A stretch of 64,000 nucleotides of DNA. Origin: Rhizobiales bacterium NRL2. Its GTDB lineage: Bacteria > Pseudomonadota > Alphaproteobacteria > Minwuiales > Minwuiaceae. The notes below the pieces were generated by a model. The model was given only the letters and a program-made list of their open reading frames with translations, was not told the DNA's origin and made no database searches. The stretch is from NCBI GenBank assembly GCA_001664005.1, contig CP016093.1:4579031-4643030 (forward strand), given 5' to 3'. A program made the position numbers and the translations under genes. This document shows, in pieces, positions 53,509-62,671 of this stretch; position 1 is the first letter of the stretch, and each line of letters opens with the position of its first letter.

Positions 53509-54411
53509 ATGATCGAGACCACGGAAATCAGGGCGGGCGGCTTCGGCTACACTGCCGATGTCGACGGGCCGGCGGACGGCGAGCGGGTGATCTTCCTGCA
53601 CGGCTTTCCGAACTCCCGCCACAGCTGGCGCGCGCAGATCGCGGCCGTCGCCGGGGCCGGCTTCCGCGCCATCGCACCGGACCAGCGCGGCTATTCCGCC
53701 GGGGCGCGTCCGCAGGGCGTCGACAGCTATCACGTTGACCTGATCGTCGGCGACGTCATCGCCCTCGCCGACGCCACGGGCGCGGACCGCTTCCACCTGG
53801 TGGGCCACGACTGGGGCGGCCAGATCGCCTGGCTGACGGCGATCGCGCATCCGGAACGCCTGAAGACGCTGACGGTGCTGTCGCGGCCGCATCCGGCGGC
53901 CTTCGCGCGCGCCTTCAAGGCCGACGCCGGACAGGCCTCGCGCTCGCGCCACCACAAGGCGTTCCAGGATCCGGAGATGGCGGACCGTCTGCTGGCCGAC
54001 GACGCGAAGGCGCTGCGCAACACCCTGATCTTCGAGAACGCCCGGGGGCTGTTCGGCCAGGACGATGGCGGCGGCCCGCCGGCGAAGCGCCGCATGTCCG
54101 ACGAGACGGCGGCCGCGCACCTTTCGGTGCTGGGCGAACGGGCCGCGCTGGACGCGGCGCTCAACTGGTACCGCGCGGCCTTCGGCGGCGGCTCCACGCT
54201 CGCCGTGGCGGATGCGCCGAAGGTCACCGTGCCGACGCTCTACATCTGGGGCAACGAGGACATGAGCGTCGGCCGCATGGCCGCCGAGGGCACTGGCGGA
54301 TTCGTCGACGCCCCCTACGCATTCCACGAGATTCCGGGCGCGGGCCACTTCCTGGCCGAGGAAGTTCCGGCCAAGGTCAACGCCGCGCTGCTCCGCCATA
54401 TCGGCGGCTGA
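53509..54411 (+). CDS. Alpha/beta hydrolase (epoxide hydrolase/haloalkane dehalogenase-like)
   Basis: A 300-residue hydrolase with oxyanion motif [11 protein letters not shown], nucleophile [10 protein letters not shown] (Asp), acid candidate in [10 protein letters not shown] and His in [12 protein letters not shown]. The pattern fits epoxide hydrolases and dehalogenases rather than esterases. The cap domain differs from that of the hydrolase at 19611-20603. The ATG has a strong gggagggcgg leader. The hydratase-like gene follows 22 bases downstream. Confidence 0.88.
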   Translation: MIETTEIRAGGFGYTADVDGPADGERVIFLHGFPNSRHSWRAQIAAVAGAGFRAIAPDQRGYSAGARPQGVDSYHVDLIVGDVIALADATGADRFHLVGHDWGGQIAWLTAIAHPERLKTLTVLSRPHPAAFARAFKADAGQASRSRHHKAFQDPEMADRLLADDAKALRNTLIFENARGLFGQDDGGGPPAKRRMSDETAAAHLSVLGERAALDAALNWYRAAFGGGSTLAVADAPKVTVPTLYIWGNEDMSVGRMAAEGTGGFVDAPYAFHEIPGAGHFLAEEVPAKVNAALLRHIGG

Positions 54412-54433
54412 GACGACAGAAGAGGAGAGTACG

Positions 54434-55228
54434 ATGGCCCGGTTCGACCACGCCGACGAGGCGGCCACCTGGCTGGACGAGGCCCATCGGGCGGGACGGC
54501 GCTACGAGCCCCTGCCCGACCGCTTCCGGCCCGCAGACCTCGCCGGCGCCTATGACATCCAGCGCGCCTTCGTCGCCCGTCTGGAGAAGCGGGGCCGGGC
54601 CATGCACGGCTGGAAGATCGCGCTGACGGCGGAGACCATGCAGCAGATGGTCGGCATCGACCGCGCCGTCGGCGGCCGCATCGCCGCGCCGGCCATCCTT
54701 GAGAGCCCGGCCGAGATCAGCGCCGCAGATCATGGCCGGGTCTGCATCGAATGCGAGGTCGCCCTGCGCCTTGGCCGCGATCTGGCCCCCGGCGGCGCGC
54801 CGTTCGCCGAAGCGGCGATCATCCAGGCCGTCGACGCCTGCGCCGCGACCTTCGAGATCGCCGACGACCGCAACGCCGACTACGGGACGCTCGACGCCTT
54901 CAGCCTGATCGCCGACAACGCCTGGAACGGCGGCATGGTGCTGGGAGAGGTTCACCCGCCCGCCGCGCCGGCGGACCTGGCCGCGGCCACCGCTGTGCTG
55001 GAAGAGGATGGCGTCGAGGCCGGGCGCGGCGAGGGCCGCGACGCCATGGGCCACCCCTATGCCGGCCTGCGCTTTCTGGCCGACGAGATGACCGCACGCG
55101 GCGAGACCTTGCGCGCGGGCGACTGGATCCTGACCGGCACCGTGATCCGCACCCGCTTTCCGGCCGTAGGCCAGACGCTGATCTACCGCCACAGCCTGCT
55201 GGGGGAGGTGCGCGCCCGGATCGTCTGA
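54434..55228 (+). CDS. 2-keto-4-pentenoate hydratase-like protein, second copy
   Basis: A 264-residue FAH-superfamily protein. It has the metal-binding E-x-E in [11 protein letters not shown] and the acidic site [23 protein letters not shown] is the MhpD-like N-terminal signature and [12 protein letters not shown] the C-terminal one. The start follows agaggagag. It probably forms a two-gene unit with the alpha/beta hydrolase, as in meta-cleavage pathways, where a C-C hydrolase feeds a hydratase, but the hydrolase here has Asp rather than Ser as nucleophile. Confidence 0.85.
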   Translation: MARFDHADEAATWLDEAHRAGRRYEPLPDRFRPADLAGAYDIQRAFVARLEKRGRAMHGWKIALTAETMQQMVGIDRAVGGRIAAPAILESPAEISAADHGRVCIECEVALRLGRDLAPGGAPFAEAAIIQAVDACAATFEIADDRNADYGTLDAFSLIADNAWNGGMVLGEVHPPAAPADLAAATAVLEEDGVEAGRGEGRDAMGHPYAGLRFLADEMTARGETLRAGDWILTGTVIRTRFPAVGQTLIYRHSLLGEVRARIV

Positions 55229-55244
55229 CCGCCGGAGGCCCGAA

Positions 55245-56681
55245 CTGTCCGAGAAGCCCATCCTCCACTGGTTCCGCCGCGACCTGCGCCTCGACGACAA
55301 TCCCGGCCTCGACGCCGCGGCCCGCTCAGGCCGGCCGGTCATCGCGCTTTTCATCCTGGATGACGAGAGCCCGGGCCCGTGGCGCATGGGCGGCGCCTCG
55401 CGCTGGTGGCTGCACCATTCCCTCGAAGCGCTGGCGACGGAGATGCACAGGCGCAACAACCGCCTGATCCTGCGCCGGGGCCGCGCAGACGACGCCATGG
55501 ACGCGGTGATCGAGGAGACCGGCGCCGACGCGGTCACGTGGAACCGGCTCTACGACCCCTGGGCGGTCGCTCGCGACCGGCGGATCAAGACCGCGCTGAA
55601 GGACCGCGGTCTCGACGTCCGCAGCTTTCCCGGCAATCTCGCCTTCGAGCCCTGGACCATCGCGGCCGGCGCGGGCGAGCCCTACAAGGTCTTCACGCCC
55701 TTCCTGAAGGCCTGCCTCGCCGCCGGGCCGCCGGCCGAGCCCCTGCCGCCGCCGGAGCGCATCGCCGTTCCCGGCCGCTGGCCGGCCAGCGACGAACTCG
55801 CCGACTGGGGTCTGACGCCCGCGAAGCCCGACTGGGCAGGCGGGTTGCGAGAGGCATGGACGCCCGGCGAGGCCGGCGCCAGGGCCCGTTTCGAGACCTT
55901 CCTGGACGAGAAGCTGGACGACTATGCGGCGGGGCGGGATGCGCCGGCGCGCGATGTCACCTCCCGTCTTTCACCGCACCTCCATTTCGGCGAGATCTCG
56001 GTCCGCCGGATCTGGCGCGCGCTGGACCACCGGGAGCGATCGGGCGTGCCGGGTGCGGCGAAGTTCCGCGCCGAGGTCATCTGGCGGGAGTTCAGCCACC
56101 ACCTGCTCTGGCACTGGCCCGACCTGCCGGAAGCGAACTGGCGGGCGCGTTTCGACGGTTTCCCCTGGGCCGATGACCCGGAAGCACTCGCAGCCTGGCA
56201 GGCAGGCCGCACAGGCTATCCGCTTGTCGACGCCGGCATGCGGGAGCTCTGGGCCACCGGCTACATGCACAACCGGGTGCGCATGGTCGCCGCCAGCTTC
56301 CTGATCAAGGACCTGCTGATCGACTGGCGCGAAGGGGAGAAGTGGTTCTGGGACACGCTCTGCGACGCCGATCTCGCCAACAACGCCGCGGGCTGGCAGT
56401 GGGTGGCGGGCTCCGGCGCCGACGCCGCGCCCTATTTCCGCATCTTCAACCCCGCGAAGCAGTCCGAGGACCACGACCCGGACGGCGACTACATCCGCCG
56501 CTGGGTGCCGGAGCTCGGGGCGCTGCCGGCGAAGCACATTCACGCGCCCTGGAAGGCGCCGGCGGAGGTTCTCGACGCCGCGGGCGTCCGTCTCGGCGAG
56601 ACCTATCCCCGCCCCATCGTCGATCACGGCCAGGCGCGGGGACGCGCCCTCGAAGCGTATCAGCAGGTGAAGGCCAGCTGA
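55245..56681 (+). CDS. phrB: Deoxyribodipyrimidine photolyase, CTG start
   Basis: Photolyase repairs UV pyrimidine dimers using light, FAD and an antenna. The gene encodes 478 residues if it starts at CTG 55245: [20 protein letters not shown] is the conserved N-terminus, and GGAGG sits 6 bases upstream. No ATG, GTG or TTG lies in frame between the GGAGG and the conserved region, and ATG 55386 would remove 47 essential residues. FAD-binding motifs are [36 protein letters not shown] and [17 protein letters not shown]. It is 16 bases after the hydratase stop. Confidence 0.92.
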   Translation: MSEKPILHWFRRDLRLDDNPGLDAAARSGRPVIALFILDDESPGPWRMGGASRWWLHHSLEALATEMHRRNNRLILRRGRADDAMDAVIEETGADAVTWNRLYDPWAVARDRRIKTALKDRGLDVRSFPGNLAFEPWTIAAGAGEPYKVFTPFLKACLAAGPPAEPLPPPERIAVPGRWPASDELADWGLTPAKPDWAGGLREAWTPGEAGARARFETFLDEKLDDYAAGRDAPARDVTSRLSPHLHFGEISVRRIWRALDHRERSGVPGAAKFRAEVIWREFSHHLLWHWPDLPEANWRARFDGFPWADDPEALAAWQAGRTGYPLVDAGMRELWATGYMHNRVRMVAASFLIKDLLIDWREGEKWFWDTLCDADLANNAAGWQWVAGSGADAAPYFRIFNPAKQSEDHDPDGDYIRRWVPELGALPAKHIHAPWKAPAEVLDAAGVRLGETYPRPIVDHGQARGRALEAYQQVKAS

Positions 56682-56802
56682 CCGGTTCGCGGGCGTCCGT
56701 CCACTCTTTGTGGCGGCGGCGGGAAGCCGGAGCTTTACCGACGCTGTGGATCGCCCTAAATACCCGCCATTGGGCGAGGAACAGGAATTCCACGGAAAAA
56801 TC

Positions 56803-57804
56803 ATGGGTATCAAGAACGGCTTTGTCGGCACCATTGGAAACACGCCGCTGATCCGCCTGCGCAAGGCGTCGGAGGAAACCGGCTGCGAGATCCTCGGCAA
56901 GGCCGAGTTCCTCAATCCCGGCGGGTCGGTGAAGGACCGCGCGGCGCTGGCCATCATCACCGACGCCGAGCGCCGGGGACTGCTGAAGCCCGGCGGCACC
57001 ATCGTCGAGGGCACGGCGGGCAATACCGGCATCGGCCTGTCGCTGGTCGCCGCGGCGCGCGGCTATCGCTGCGTCATCGTCATCCCCGAGACCCAGAGCG
57101 ACGAGAAGAAGCAGATGCTGCGCATCTGCGGCGCCGACCTGCGCGAGGTGCCGGCCGTCCCCTACAGGGACCCGAACAACTACGTGAAATATTCCGGCCG
57201 CCTGGCCGAGGAACTGGCTGCGGAGAATCCGGAAGGCGCGATCTGGGCCAACCAGTTCGACAATGTCGCCAACCGCCAGGGCCATTACGAGACCACCGGT
57301 CCGGAGATCTTCGATCAGACGGACGGCAGGGTCGACGGCTTCGTCTGCGCCGTCGGCTCCGGCGGCACGCTGGCCGGCGTCGCCCAGGCGCTGAGGGAGC
57401 GGAAGAAGGGCGTGAAGATCGGCCTGGCCGACCCGCACGGCGCGGCGCTCTGGCACTACTACGCCCATGGCGAACTGAAGGCCGAGGGCAGCTCGATCTC
57501 CGAAGGCATCGGCCAGGGCCGGATCACGGCCAACCTGGAGGGGCTGGATGTCGACCTGCCCTACCGCATATCCGACACGGAGATGATGGAAACGGTCTTC
57601 GACCTGGCGCAGGACGAGGGGCTGATCCTGGGCGGGTCCAGCGGGATGAACGTCGCCGGCGCGGTCCGCATGGCGAAGGACATGGGCCCGGGCCACACCA
57701 TCGTCACCGTGCTCTGCGACGGCGGCGAGCGCTATTTCAGCCGCCTCTACAATCCCGCCTTCCTCGAGAGTAAGGGCTTGCCCACGCCGCCCTGGTTGGC
57801 CTAA
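56803..57804 (+). CDS. cysK: Cysteine synthase, CysK-type
   Basis: A 333-residue PLP enzyme that makes cysteine from O-acetylserine and sulfide. The PLP Lys is in LNPGGSVKDRAAL; the substrate loop EGTAGNTGIGLSL and the phosphate-binding AVGSGGTLAGVAQ are present. The C-terminus (NPAFLESKGLPTPPWL) matches the longer proteobacterial type. Cystathionine beta-synthase-like activity is possible. Start 56803 gives the conserved MGIKNGFVGTIGNTPLIR. The gene neighbours a sulfurtransferase two genes away, suggesting a small sulfur-metabolism cluster. Confidence 0.92.
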   Translation: MGIKNGFVGTIGNTPLIRLRKASEETGCEILGKAEFLNPGGSVKDRAALAIITDAERRGLLKPGGTIVEGTAGNTGIGLSLVAAARGYRCVIVIPETQSDEKKQMLRICGADLREVPAVPYRDPNNYVKYSGRLAEELAAENPEGAIWANQFDNVANRQGHYETTGPEIFDQTDGRVDGFVCAVGSGGTLAGVAQALRERKKGVKIGLADPHGAALWHYYAHGELKAEGSSISEGIGQGRITANLEGLDVDLPYRISDTEMMETVFDLAQDEGLILGGSSGMNVAGAVRMAKDMGPGHTIVTVLCDGGERYFSRLYNPAFLESKGLPTPPWLA

Positions 57805-57845
57805 TCGATCTCCCCAGAGGCAGCAGCCGATCCGGGGAGGCCGAC

Positions 57846-58559
57846 ATGACCGAACTGCTCTTCCGCGACGACGCCTATCTGAAGTCGTGCGAGGCGACCG
57901 TGGTGGCGGTCAACGACCGCGGCGGCATCGTCCTCGACCGCACCGTCTTCTATCCCACCGGCGGCGGCCAGCCCGGCGACAGCGGCGTGCTGCGTCTGGC
58001 CGATGGCGGCGAGGTCCGCATCGCGACCGCGGTGAAGGGCGAGGGCGCGGACGAGATCGTCCACGTGCCCGCCGAGGGCGAGACCGCGCCCGGACCCGGT
58101 GAGACGGTCACCGCCGAGATCGACTGGCAGCGGCGCTACGCCCACATGCGCATGCATTCCTGCCTGCACCTGCTGTCGGCCGTGCTGCCCTTCCCCGTCA
58201 CCGGCGGCCAGGTCGGCGCTGAGAAGTCGCGCCTGGACTTCGACATCCCCGAAGCGACCCTCGACAAGGACGAGATCACGCAGAAGCTGAACGACCTGGT
58301 CCGGGCCGACGACGCGGTGGGCTTCCGCTGGATCACCGACGCCGAGCTGGAAGCGACGCCCGAACTGGTCAAGACCATGTCGGTGAAGCCGCCGACCGGC
58401 GCGGGCCATGTCCGCCTGATCGAGATCGAGGGCCGCGACCTGCAGCCCTGCGGCGGGACCCATGTCCGCCGGACCGGCGAGATCGGCCCCGTCGAGGTCC
58501 GCAAGATCGAGAAGAAGGGCCGCCAGAACCGCCGCGTCAGCATCCAGTTCGCCGAATAG
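57846..58559 (+). CDS. Alanyl-tRNA editing protein AlaX-type
   Basis: A 237-residue stand-alone editing domain (AlaX) that hydrolyses mischarged Ser- or Gly-tRNA(Ala). The N-terminal FYPTGGGQPGDSG, the zinc-binding pair HMRMHSCLHLLS (His and His) and RDLQPCGGTHVRRTGE (Cys and His) are intact. The ATG follows ccggggagg. It is 41 bases after the cysteine synthase and 10 bases before the sulfurtransferase; proteins in this class occur with sulfur genes in several alphaproteobacteria, as an observation to check. Confidence 0.93.
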   Translation: MTELLFRDDAYLKSCEATVVAVNDRGGIVLDRTVFYPTGGGQPGDSGVLRLADGGEVRIATAVKGEGADEIVHVPAEGETAPGPGETVTAEIDWQRRYAHMRMHSCLHLLSAVLPFPVTGGQVGAEKSRLDFDIPEATLDKDEITQKLNDLVRADDAVGFRWITDAELEATPELVKTMSVKPPTGAGHVRLIEIEGRDLQPCGGTHVRRTGEIGPVEVRKIEKKGRQNRRVSIQFAE

Positions 58560-58569
58560 GGAAGTCCAG

Positions 58570-59418
58570 ATGTCCTACGCCAATCCGCAATCCCTGGTCT
58601 CGACCGAGTGGCTCGCCCGGCACATGAACGCGCCGGATGTCCGCGTGGTCGACGCTTCCTGGTACATGCCCCAGCTCGGCCGCGATCCGAAGGCGGAGTT
58701 CCGCGCCGAGCATATTCCGGGCGCCGTCCATTTCGACATCGACGATATCGCCGACACCGACAGCGACCTGCCGCACATGCTGCCGAGCCCGGAGAAGTTC
58801 TCCTCGCGCTGCCGCAGGCTGGGCCTGGGCGACGGCGTCCGCATCGTGGTCTATGACGGCGGCGGCTGCACCGCGGCGGCCCGCGCCTGGTGGATGTTCC
58901 GCGTCTTCGGCCATGACGACGTCTCGGTGCTCGACGGCGGCCTGCCCAAGTGGAAGGCAGAGGGCCGCCCGCTCGACAACCTGCCCGACGTGCCACGCGA
59001 ACGGCATCTCTCGGCGCGTTTCAACAGCTTCCTGGTCCGCGACCTGGAGCAGATGAAGGCGAACGTGAACCGCAACCGCGAGCAGGTGGTGGACGCCCGC
59101 GCCGAAGGCCGCTTCAGGGGTACGGAGCCGGAGCCCCGCGAGGGCCTGCGGTCGGGCCACATCCCCCACAGCCTGAACCTCCCCTATCAGCGCCTGTTCC
59201 GCGAGGACGGCACCTTCAAGGAGGGGCCGGAACTGCGCCAGGCCTTCGAGGACGCCGGCGTCGACCTGAAGAAACCGGTGGTCACCACCTGCGGCTCCGG
59301 GGTGACCGCCTGCGTGCTGGCGCTCGGCCTGCATCTGACGGGCCACCGCCAGACGGCGGTCTATGACGGTTCCTGGACCGAATGGGGCGGGCGCGAGGAC
59401 ACGCCCGTGTCGCGATGA
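58570..59418 (+). CDS. sseA: 3-Mercaptopyruvate sulfurtransferase
   Basis: A 282-residue protein with two rhodanese domains. The catalytic Cys241 lies in VVTTCGSGVTACVLA, the CGSGVT loop type being characteristic of mercaptopyruvate rather than thiosulfate sulfurtransferases. The N-terminal half (VDASWYMPQLGRDPKAEF) is the inactive domain. Start 58570 follows aatagggaagtcc. Its stop overlaps the acetyltransferase start by four bases. Confidence 0.95.
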   Translation: MSYANPQSLVSTEWLARHMNAPDVRVVDASWYMPQLGRDPKAEFRAEHIPGAVHFDIDDIADTDSDLPHMLPSPEKFSSRCRRLGLGDGVRIVVYDGGGCTAAARAWWMFRVFGHDDVSVLDGGLPKWKAEGRPLDNLPDVPRERHLSARFNSFLVRDLEQMKANVNRNREQVVDARAEGRFRGTEPEPREGLRSGHIPHSLNLPYQRLFREDGTFKEGPELRQAFEDAGVDLKKPVVTTCGSGVTACVLALGLHLTGHRQTAVYDGSWTEWGGREDTPVSR

Positions 59419-59954
59419 GCGGGGCGGATCGATCCGGCATCCCGGTCACCATCACCTTCCTGGAGATGGACACGCCGCCCGTGCGGCCCGCACCGCCGAA
59501 GCCGCTGGTCCCGCATGCCGTGATGCGCGCCGAACGGCCGACCGTCCACTTCTACCGCTATCTCTACAACACCGTCGGCGCGGCCTGGACCTGGACCGAG
59601 CGGCGCTGGCTCTCCGACGAGAGCCTCGCCGCCATCGTCCAGGACGAGGCGGTCGATATCATGGTGCTCTACGTGCGCGGCGTGCCGGCGGGCTTTGCCG
59701 AGCTGGATTTCCGCGAGCTCCCGGCGCGCGCCGACCTCGCCTATTTCGGGCTGATGCCGGAATTCATCGGCCAGAAGCTGGGGCCGTGGTTCCTGCACTG
59801 GGCGGTGAGCGAGCTGTGGTCGCGCGAACCCGACCGGGTCACGGTCAACACCTGCACCGCCGACCATCCCTCGGCCCTGCCCATGTACCAGCGGATCGGC
59901 TTCACGCCCTATGAGCGCCGCGAGGCGACGCTGATGCCCATGCCGGCGGCGTAG
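59415..59954 (+). CDS. GNAT family N-acetyltransferase
   Basis: A 179-residue acetyltransferase. Motif A is in MPEFIGQKLGPWFLHWAVSE, and motif B in PSALPMYQRIGFTPYERRE. The start at 59415 overlaps the sseA stop (ATGA); the frame to 59382 is not needed. The N-terminal half carries WTWTERRWLSDESL, a pattern shared by a family of uncharacterised acetyltransferases. The substrate is unknown. It ends 9 bases from the convergent pseudouridine synthase gene. Confidence 0.88.
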   Translation: MSGADRSGIPVTITFLEMDTPPVRPAPPKPLVPHAVMRAERPTVHFYRYLYNTVGAAWTWTERRWLSDESLAAIVQDEAVDIMVLYVRGVPAGFAELDFRELPARADLAYFGLMPEFIGQKLGPWFLHWAVSELWSREPDRVTVNTCTADHPSALPMYQRIGFTPYERREATLMPMPAA

Positions 59955-59963
59955 GGCACGCGC

Positions 59964-60953
59964 CTACTCCTCCGCCAGCTCGGCCCAGTCGATGGTGGCC
60001 TCGGGATCGTTCGGATCGAAGCCGAGCAGGTCCAGCCCTTCCAGGAACGCCTTCGGCGGATCGGCGGTGACATCCAGCTTCCGCCCGTCCGGCCGCGCCA
60101 GCACGATGCGCCGCGCATGCAGGTGCAGCGTCGGCGCAAAGCCGCCTGGATGCGCCTTCTCGCCGCCATACTTGCCGTCGCCGATGACGGGGCAGCCGAT
60201 GGCTGCCGCGTGGACGCGGAGCTGGTGGGTGCGGCCGGTGACCGGACGCATGGCCAGCCAGGCCGCCCGCGTGCCGGCTTCGTCGATCACCGTGAAGTGG
60301 GAAATGGCCCTCTGGCCGCCCTCGGGCACCGGCTCGACGCGCTCGCCCCTCGGCCCGCCTTCCTTGGAAAGGCGCAGGTCGATCTCGCCCCGGCGGGGGC
60401 GCGGCACGCCCACCGTGATCGCCCAGTAGGTCTTCTCCGTGTCGCGGTCGCGGAAGGCGCGGGTCAGCCATTGCGCCGCCTGACGGGTCCGCGCCAGCAC
60501 CAGAACGCCGGAGGTGTCCTTGTCGAGACGGTGGACCAGCCGCGGCGGCTCCCCGGCGTCGAACTGCAGCGCCGGCAGCATGGCGTCGACATGACGGCCG
60601 ACGCGCGTGCCGCCCTGCACCGCCAGCCCGGCAGGCTTGTTCAGGACGATCACCTCCGGGTCGCGGTAGATCACCATCGCCATGACCGCCTTGCGGTCGG
60701 CTTCGCTGACGCCGCCATCGCGGTCCTTCGGCGCCGACGGCGGCGCATCGCCCAGCGGCGGCACGCGCACGGTCTGGCCCGAGGCGACGCGCTGGTCGGC
60801 CTTCACCCGTCCGCCGTCGAGACGGATCTCGCCCTTGCGCAGCATCTTCTGCAGCCGGCCCTGGGTCACTTCGGGGAAGCGGGCGCGGAACCATCGGTCG
60901 AGGCGCATGCCGTCCTCGTCGCGTTTCACCCGCTCCTGGCGAACACCGCTCAT
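59964..60953 (-). CDS. RluA-family rRNA pseudouridine synthase
   Basis: A 329-residue pseudouridine synthase of the RluC/RluD type. It has an S4 RNA-binding domain at the N-terminus (DEDGMRLDRWFRARFPEV, GEIRLDGGRVKAD) and the catalytic Asp in VHRLDKDTSGVLVL. RluC is likelier than RluD from the context of alphaproteobacterial gene order, but the target cannot be decided. Its start overlaps the crcB stop by four bases; the long frame to 61352 is a shadow over crcB. Confidence 0.93.
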   Translation of the reverse strand: MSGVRQERVKRDEDGMRLDRWFRARFPEVTQGRLQKMLRKGEIRLDGGRVKADQRVASGQTVRVPPLGDAPPSAPKDRDGGVSEADRKAVMAMVIYRDPEVIVLNKPAGLAVQGGTRVGRHVDAMLPALQFDAGEPPRLVHRLDKDTSGVLVLARTRQAAQWLTRAFRDRDTEKTYWAITVGVPRPRRGEIDLRLSKEGGPRGERVEPVPEGGQRAISHFTVIDEAGTRAAWLAMRPVTGRTHQLRVHAAAIGCPVIGDGKYGGEKAHPGGFAPTLHLHARRIVLARPDGRKLDVTADPPKAFLEGLDLLGFDPNDPEATIDWAELAEE

Positions 60954-61327
60954 GGCGCGACCATGCGCGCGAGCGAGACGCCGGCGAACAGCGCCCCGAT
61001 CGACAGCACCACCGAAGCGCCGACGTAGAGCGCGGCCAGTCCCATCGCGCCCCGCTCGTAGAGGCTCACCGCATCCAGCGAGAAGGTCGAGAAGGTGGTC
61101 AGTGCGCCGAGGCAGCCGATCAGCAGGAAGCTTTTCAGTTCCGGCGAGGCGCCGCGCGCCACCAGCAGGTGCACGAGAAAACCCATCAGCAGGCTGCCTG
61201 CGACATTGACGGTCAGCGTGCCCAGCGGGAACCCCGCGCCGAAATGGCGCAGCATCAGCGCCTGCACGCCATAGCGGCCGAGCGCGCCGAGCGCGCCGCC
61301 GAGCGCCACCGCGATCACCGCGTTCAT
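60950..61327 (-). CDS. crcB: Fluoride exporter CrcB/FluC
   Basis: A 125-residue fluoride channel protein with four membrane helices. The conserved N-terminal GALGALGRYGV, VNVAGSLLMGFLV and LGALTTFSTFSLD segments are all present. The last contains the Phe-box and polar track residues. No fluoride riboswitch was found; the gene is 21 bases downstream of rarA and seems to be expressed from the operon promoter. Confidence 0.96.
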   Translation of the reverse strand: MNAVIAVALGGALGALGRYGVQALMLRHFGAGFPLGTLTVNVAGSLLMGFLVHLLVARGASPELKSFLLIGCLGALTTFSTFSLDAVSLYERGAMGLAALYVGASVVLSIGALFAGVSLARMVAP

Positions 61328-61348
61328 TGGCGAGCCTCCCGAGACGTA

Positions 61349-62671
61349 TCACCCATCACCGTCCTCCCGCGTCTTCTCGCGCCGCAGGCGGTCCCAGTAG
61401 GCGAGGCGCTTGGCGATCTCGCGTTCGAAGCCCCGTTCGACGGGGTTGTAGAACCGTTCCCGCGTCATCCCGTCGGGAAAGTAGTTGCGGCCCGAGAAGC
61501 CCTCCGACGTGTCATGGTCATAGGCGTAGCCATCGCCATAGCCGAGCTGTTTCATCATCTTCGTCGGCGCATTGAGAATGTGCATGGGCGGATTCAGCGA
61601 GCCGGTCGTCCGGGCCGAGCGCGAGGCCGCACCGAAGGCCTTGTAGGCGGCGTTCGACTTGGGCGCGGTGGCGAGATAGATCGCCGCCTGCGCCAGCGCC
61701 AGCTCGCCCTCGGGCGAACCCAGGAAATCGTAGGCGTCCTTGGCGGCGAGGGTCTGGTGCAGCGCTTCCGGGTCGGCCAGGCCCACATCCTCGGAGGCGA
61801 AGCGCACCAGCCGCCGCGCGATATAGAGCGGATCCTCCCCGCCGGCCAGCATGCGCGCCATCCAGTAGAGCGCGGCGTCGGCGTCCGAGCCCCTGAGCGA
61901 CTTGTGCAGCGCGCTGATCAGGTTGTAGTGGCTCTCCTGCGCCTTGTCGTAGAGCGGCGCGCGGCGCTGCAGCGACTCCGCCAGCCCCGCCGGGTCGAGC
62001 GGCTCGTCCGGCGCGATGCGGTAGAGCTCCTCCGCCAGGTTGAGCAGGTAGCGTCCGTCGCCGTCGGCCATCGCCTTCAGCGCCAGACGCCCGTCCCCGG
62101 TGACCGGCAGGGGCTTTCCCTCTACCGCCTCCGCACGGTCCAGCAGCCGTTCCAGCGAGACGTCGTCATGACGGCGCAGCACCAGCACCTGACAGCGCGA
62201 GAGCAGGGCGGGATTGAGTTCGAAGGACGGGTTCTCGGTCGTCGCCCCGATCAGCACGATGGTGCCGTCCTCCACCACCGGCAGGAAGCCGTCCTGCTGG
62301 GCGCGGTTGAAGCGGTGGATCTCGTCGACGAAGAGCAGCGTGCCGCGGCCGTCGCGGCGGCGCTGGCGCGCTTCCTCGAAGGCCTTGCGCAGGTCGGCGA
62401 CGCCGGAGAAGACCGCCGAGAGCTGCACGAACTCGAGGTCCACGGAACGCGCCAGGAGCCGCGCGATGGTGGTCTTGCCGGTCCCCGGCGGACCCCAGAG
62501 CACGATCGAGCCCAGCCTGCCCTGGGCCGCCATGCGCCCGATCGGTCCTTCCGGGCCGGTCAGATGCTCCTGACCCACGACGTCGGCGAGAGTCTCGGGG
62601 CGGAGCCGGTCGGCCAGCGGCCGGGTGCCCCCATCGCCCACCCCCGCCGCCTCGAACAGGCTTTCCGCCAT
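61349..62671 (-). CDS. rarA: Replication-associated recombination protein RarA
   Basis: RarA (MgsA) is an AAA+ ATPase acting at stalled replication forks. The 440-residue protein has Walker A GPPGTGKTT, Walker B LLFVDEIHRFNRAQQDG and sensor 1 LIGATTENPSFELN, as in MgsA/WRNIP1. The C-terminal tetramerisation domain with GSDADAALYWMARML is complete. Its start overlaps the protease stop by one to four bases (ATGA at 62668-62671). Confidence 0.96.
   Translation of the reverse strand: MAESLFEAAGVGDGGTRPLADRLRPETLADVVGQEHLTGPEGPIGRMAAQGRLGSIVLWGPPGTGKTTIARLLARSVDLEFVQLSAVFSGVADLRKAFEEARQRRRDGRGTLLFVDEIHRFNRAQQDGFLPVVEDGTIVLIGATTENPSFELNPALLSRCQVLVLRRHDDVSLERLLDRAEAVEGKPLPVTGDGRLALKAMADGDGRYLLNLAEELYRIAPDEPLDPAGLAESLQRRAPLYDKAQESHYNLISALHKSLRGSDADAALYWMARMLAGGEDPLYIARRLVRFASEDVGLADPEALHQTLAAKDAYDFLGSPEGELALAQAAIYLATAPKSNAAYKAFGAASRSARTTGSLNPPMHILNAPTKMMKQLGYGDGYAYDHDTSEGFSGRNYFPDGMTRERFYNPVERGFEREIAKRLAYWDRLRREKTREDGDG

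Noticed and set aside
54434-55228. Recent duplication of the hydratase-like gene at 2081
   Set aside because: The two proteins share only the family motifs; lengths agree but sequence differs widely.
61328-61348. Fluoride riboswitch before crcB
   Set aside because: Only 21 bases separate rarA and crcB, too short for the riboswitch.
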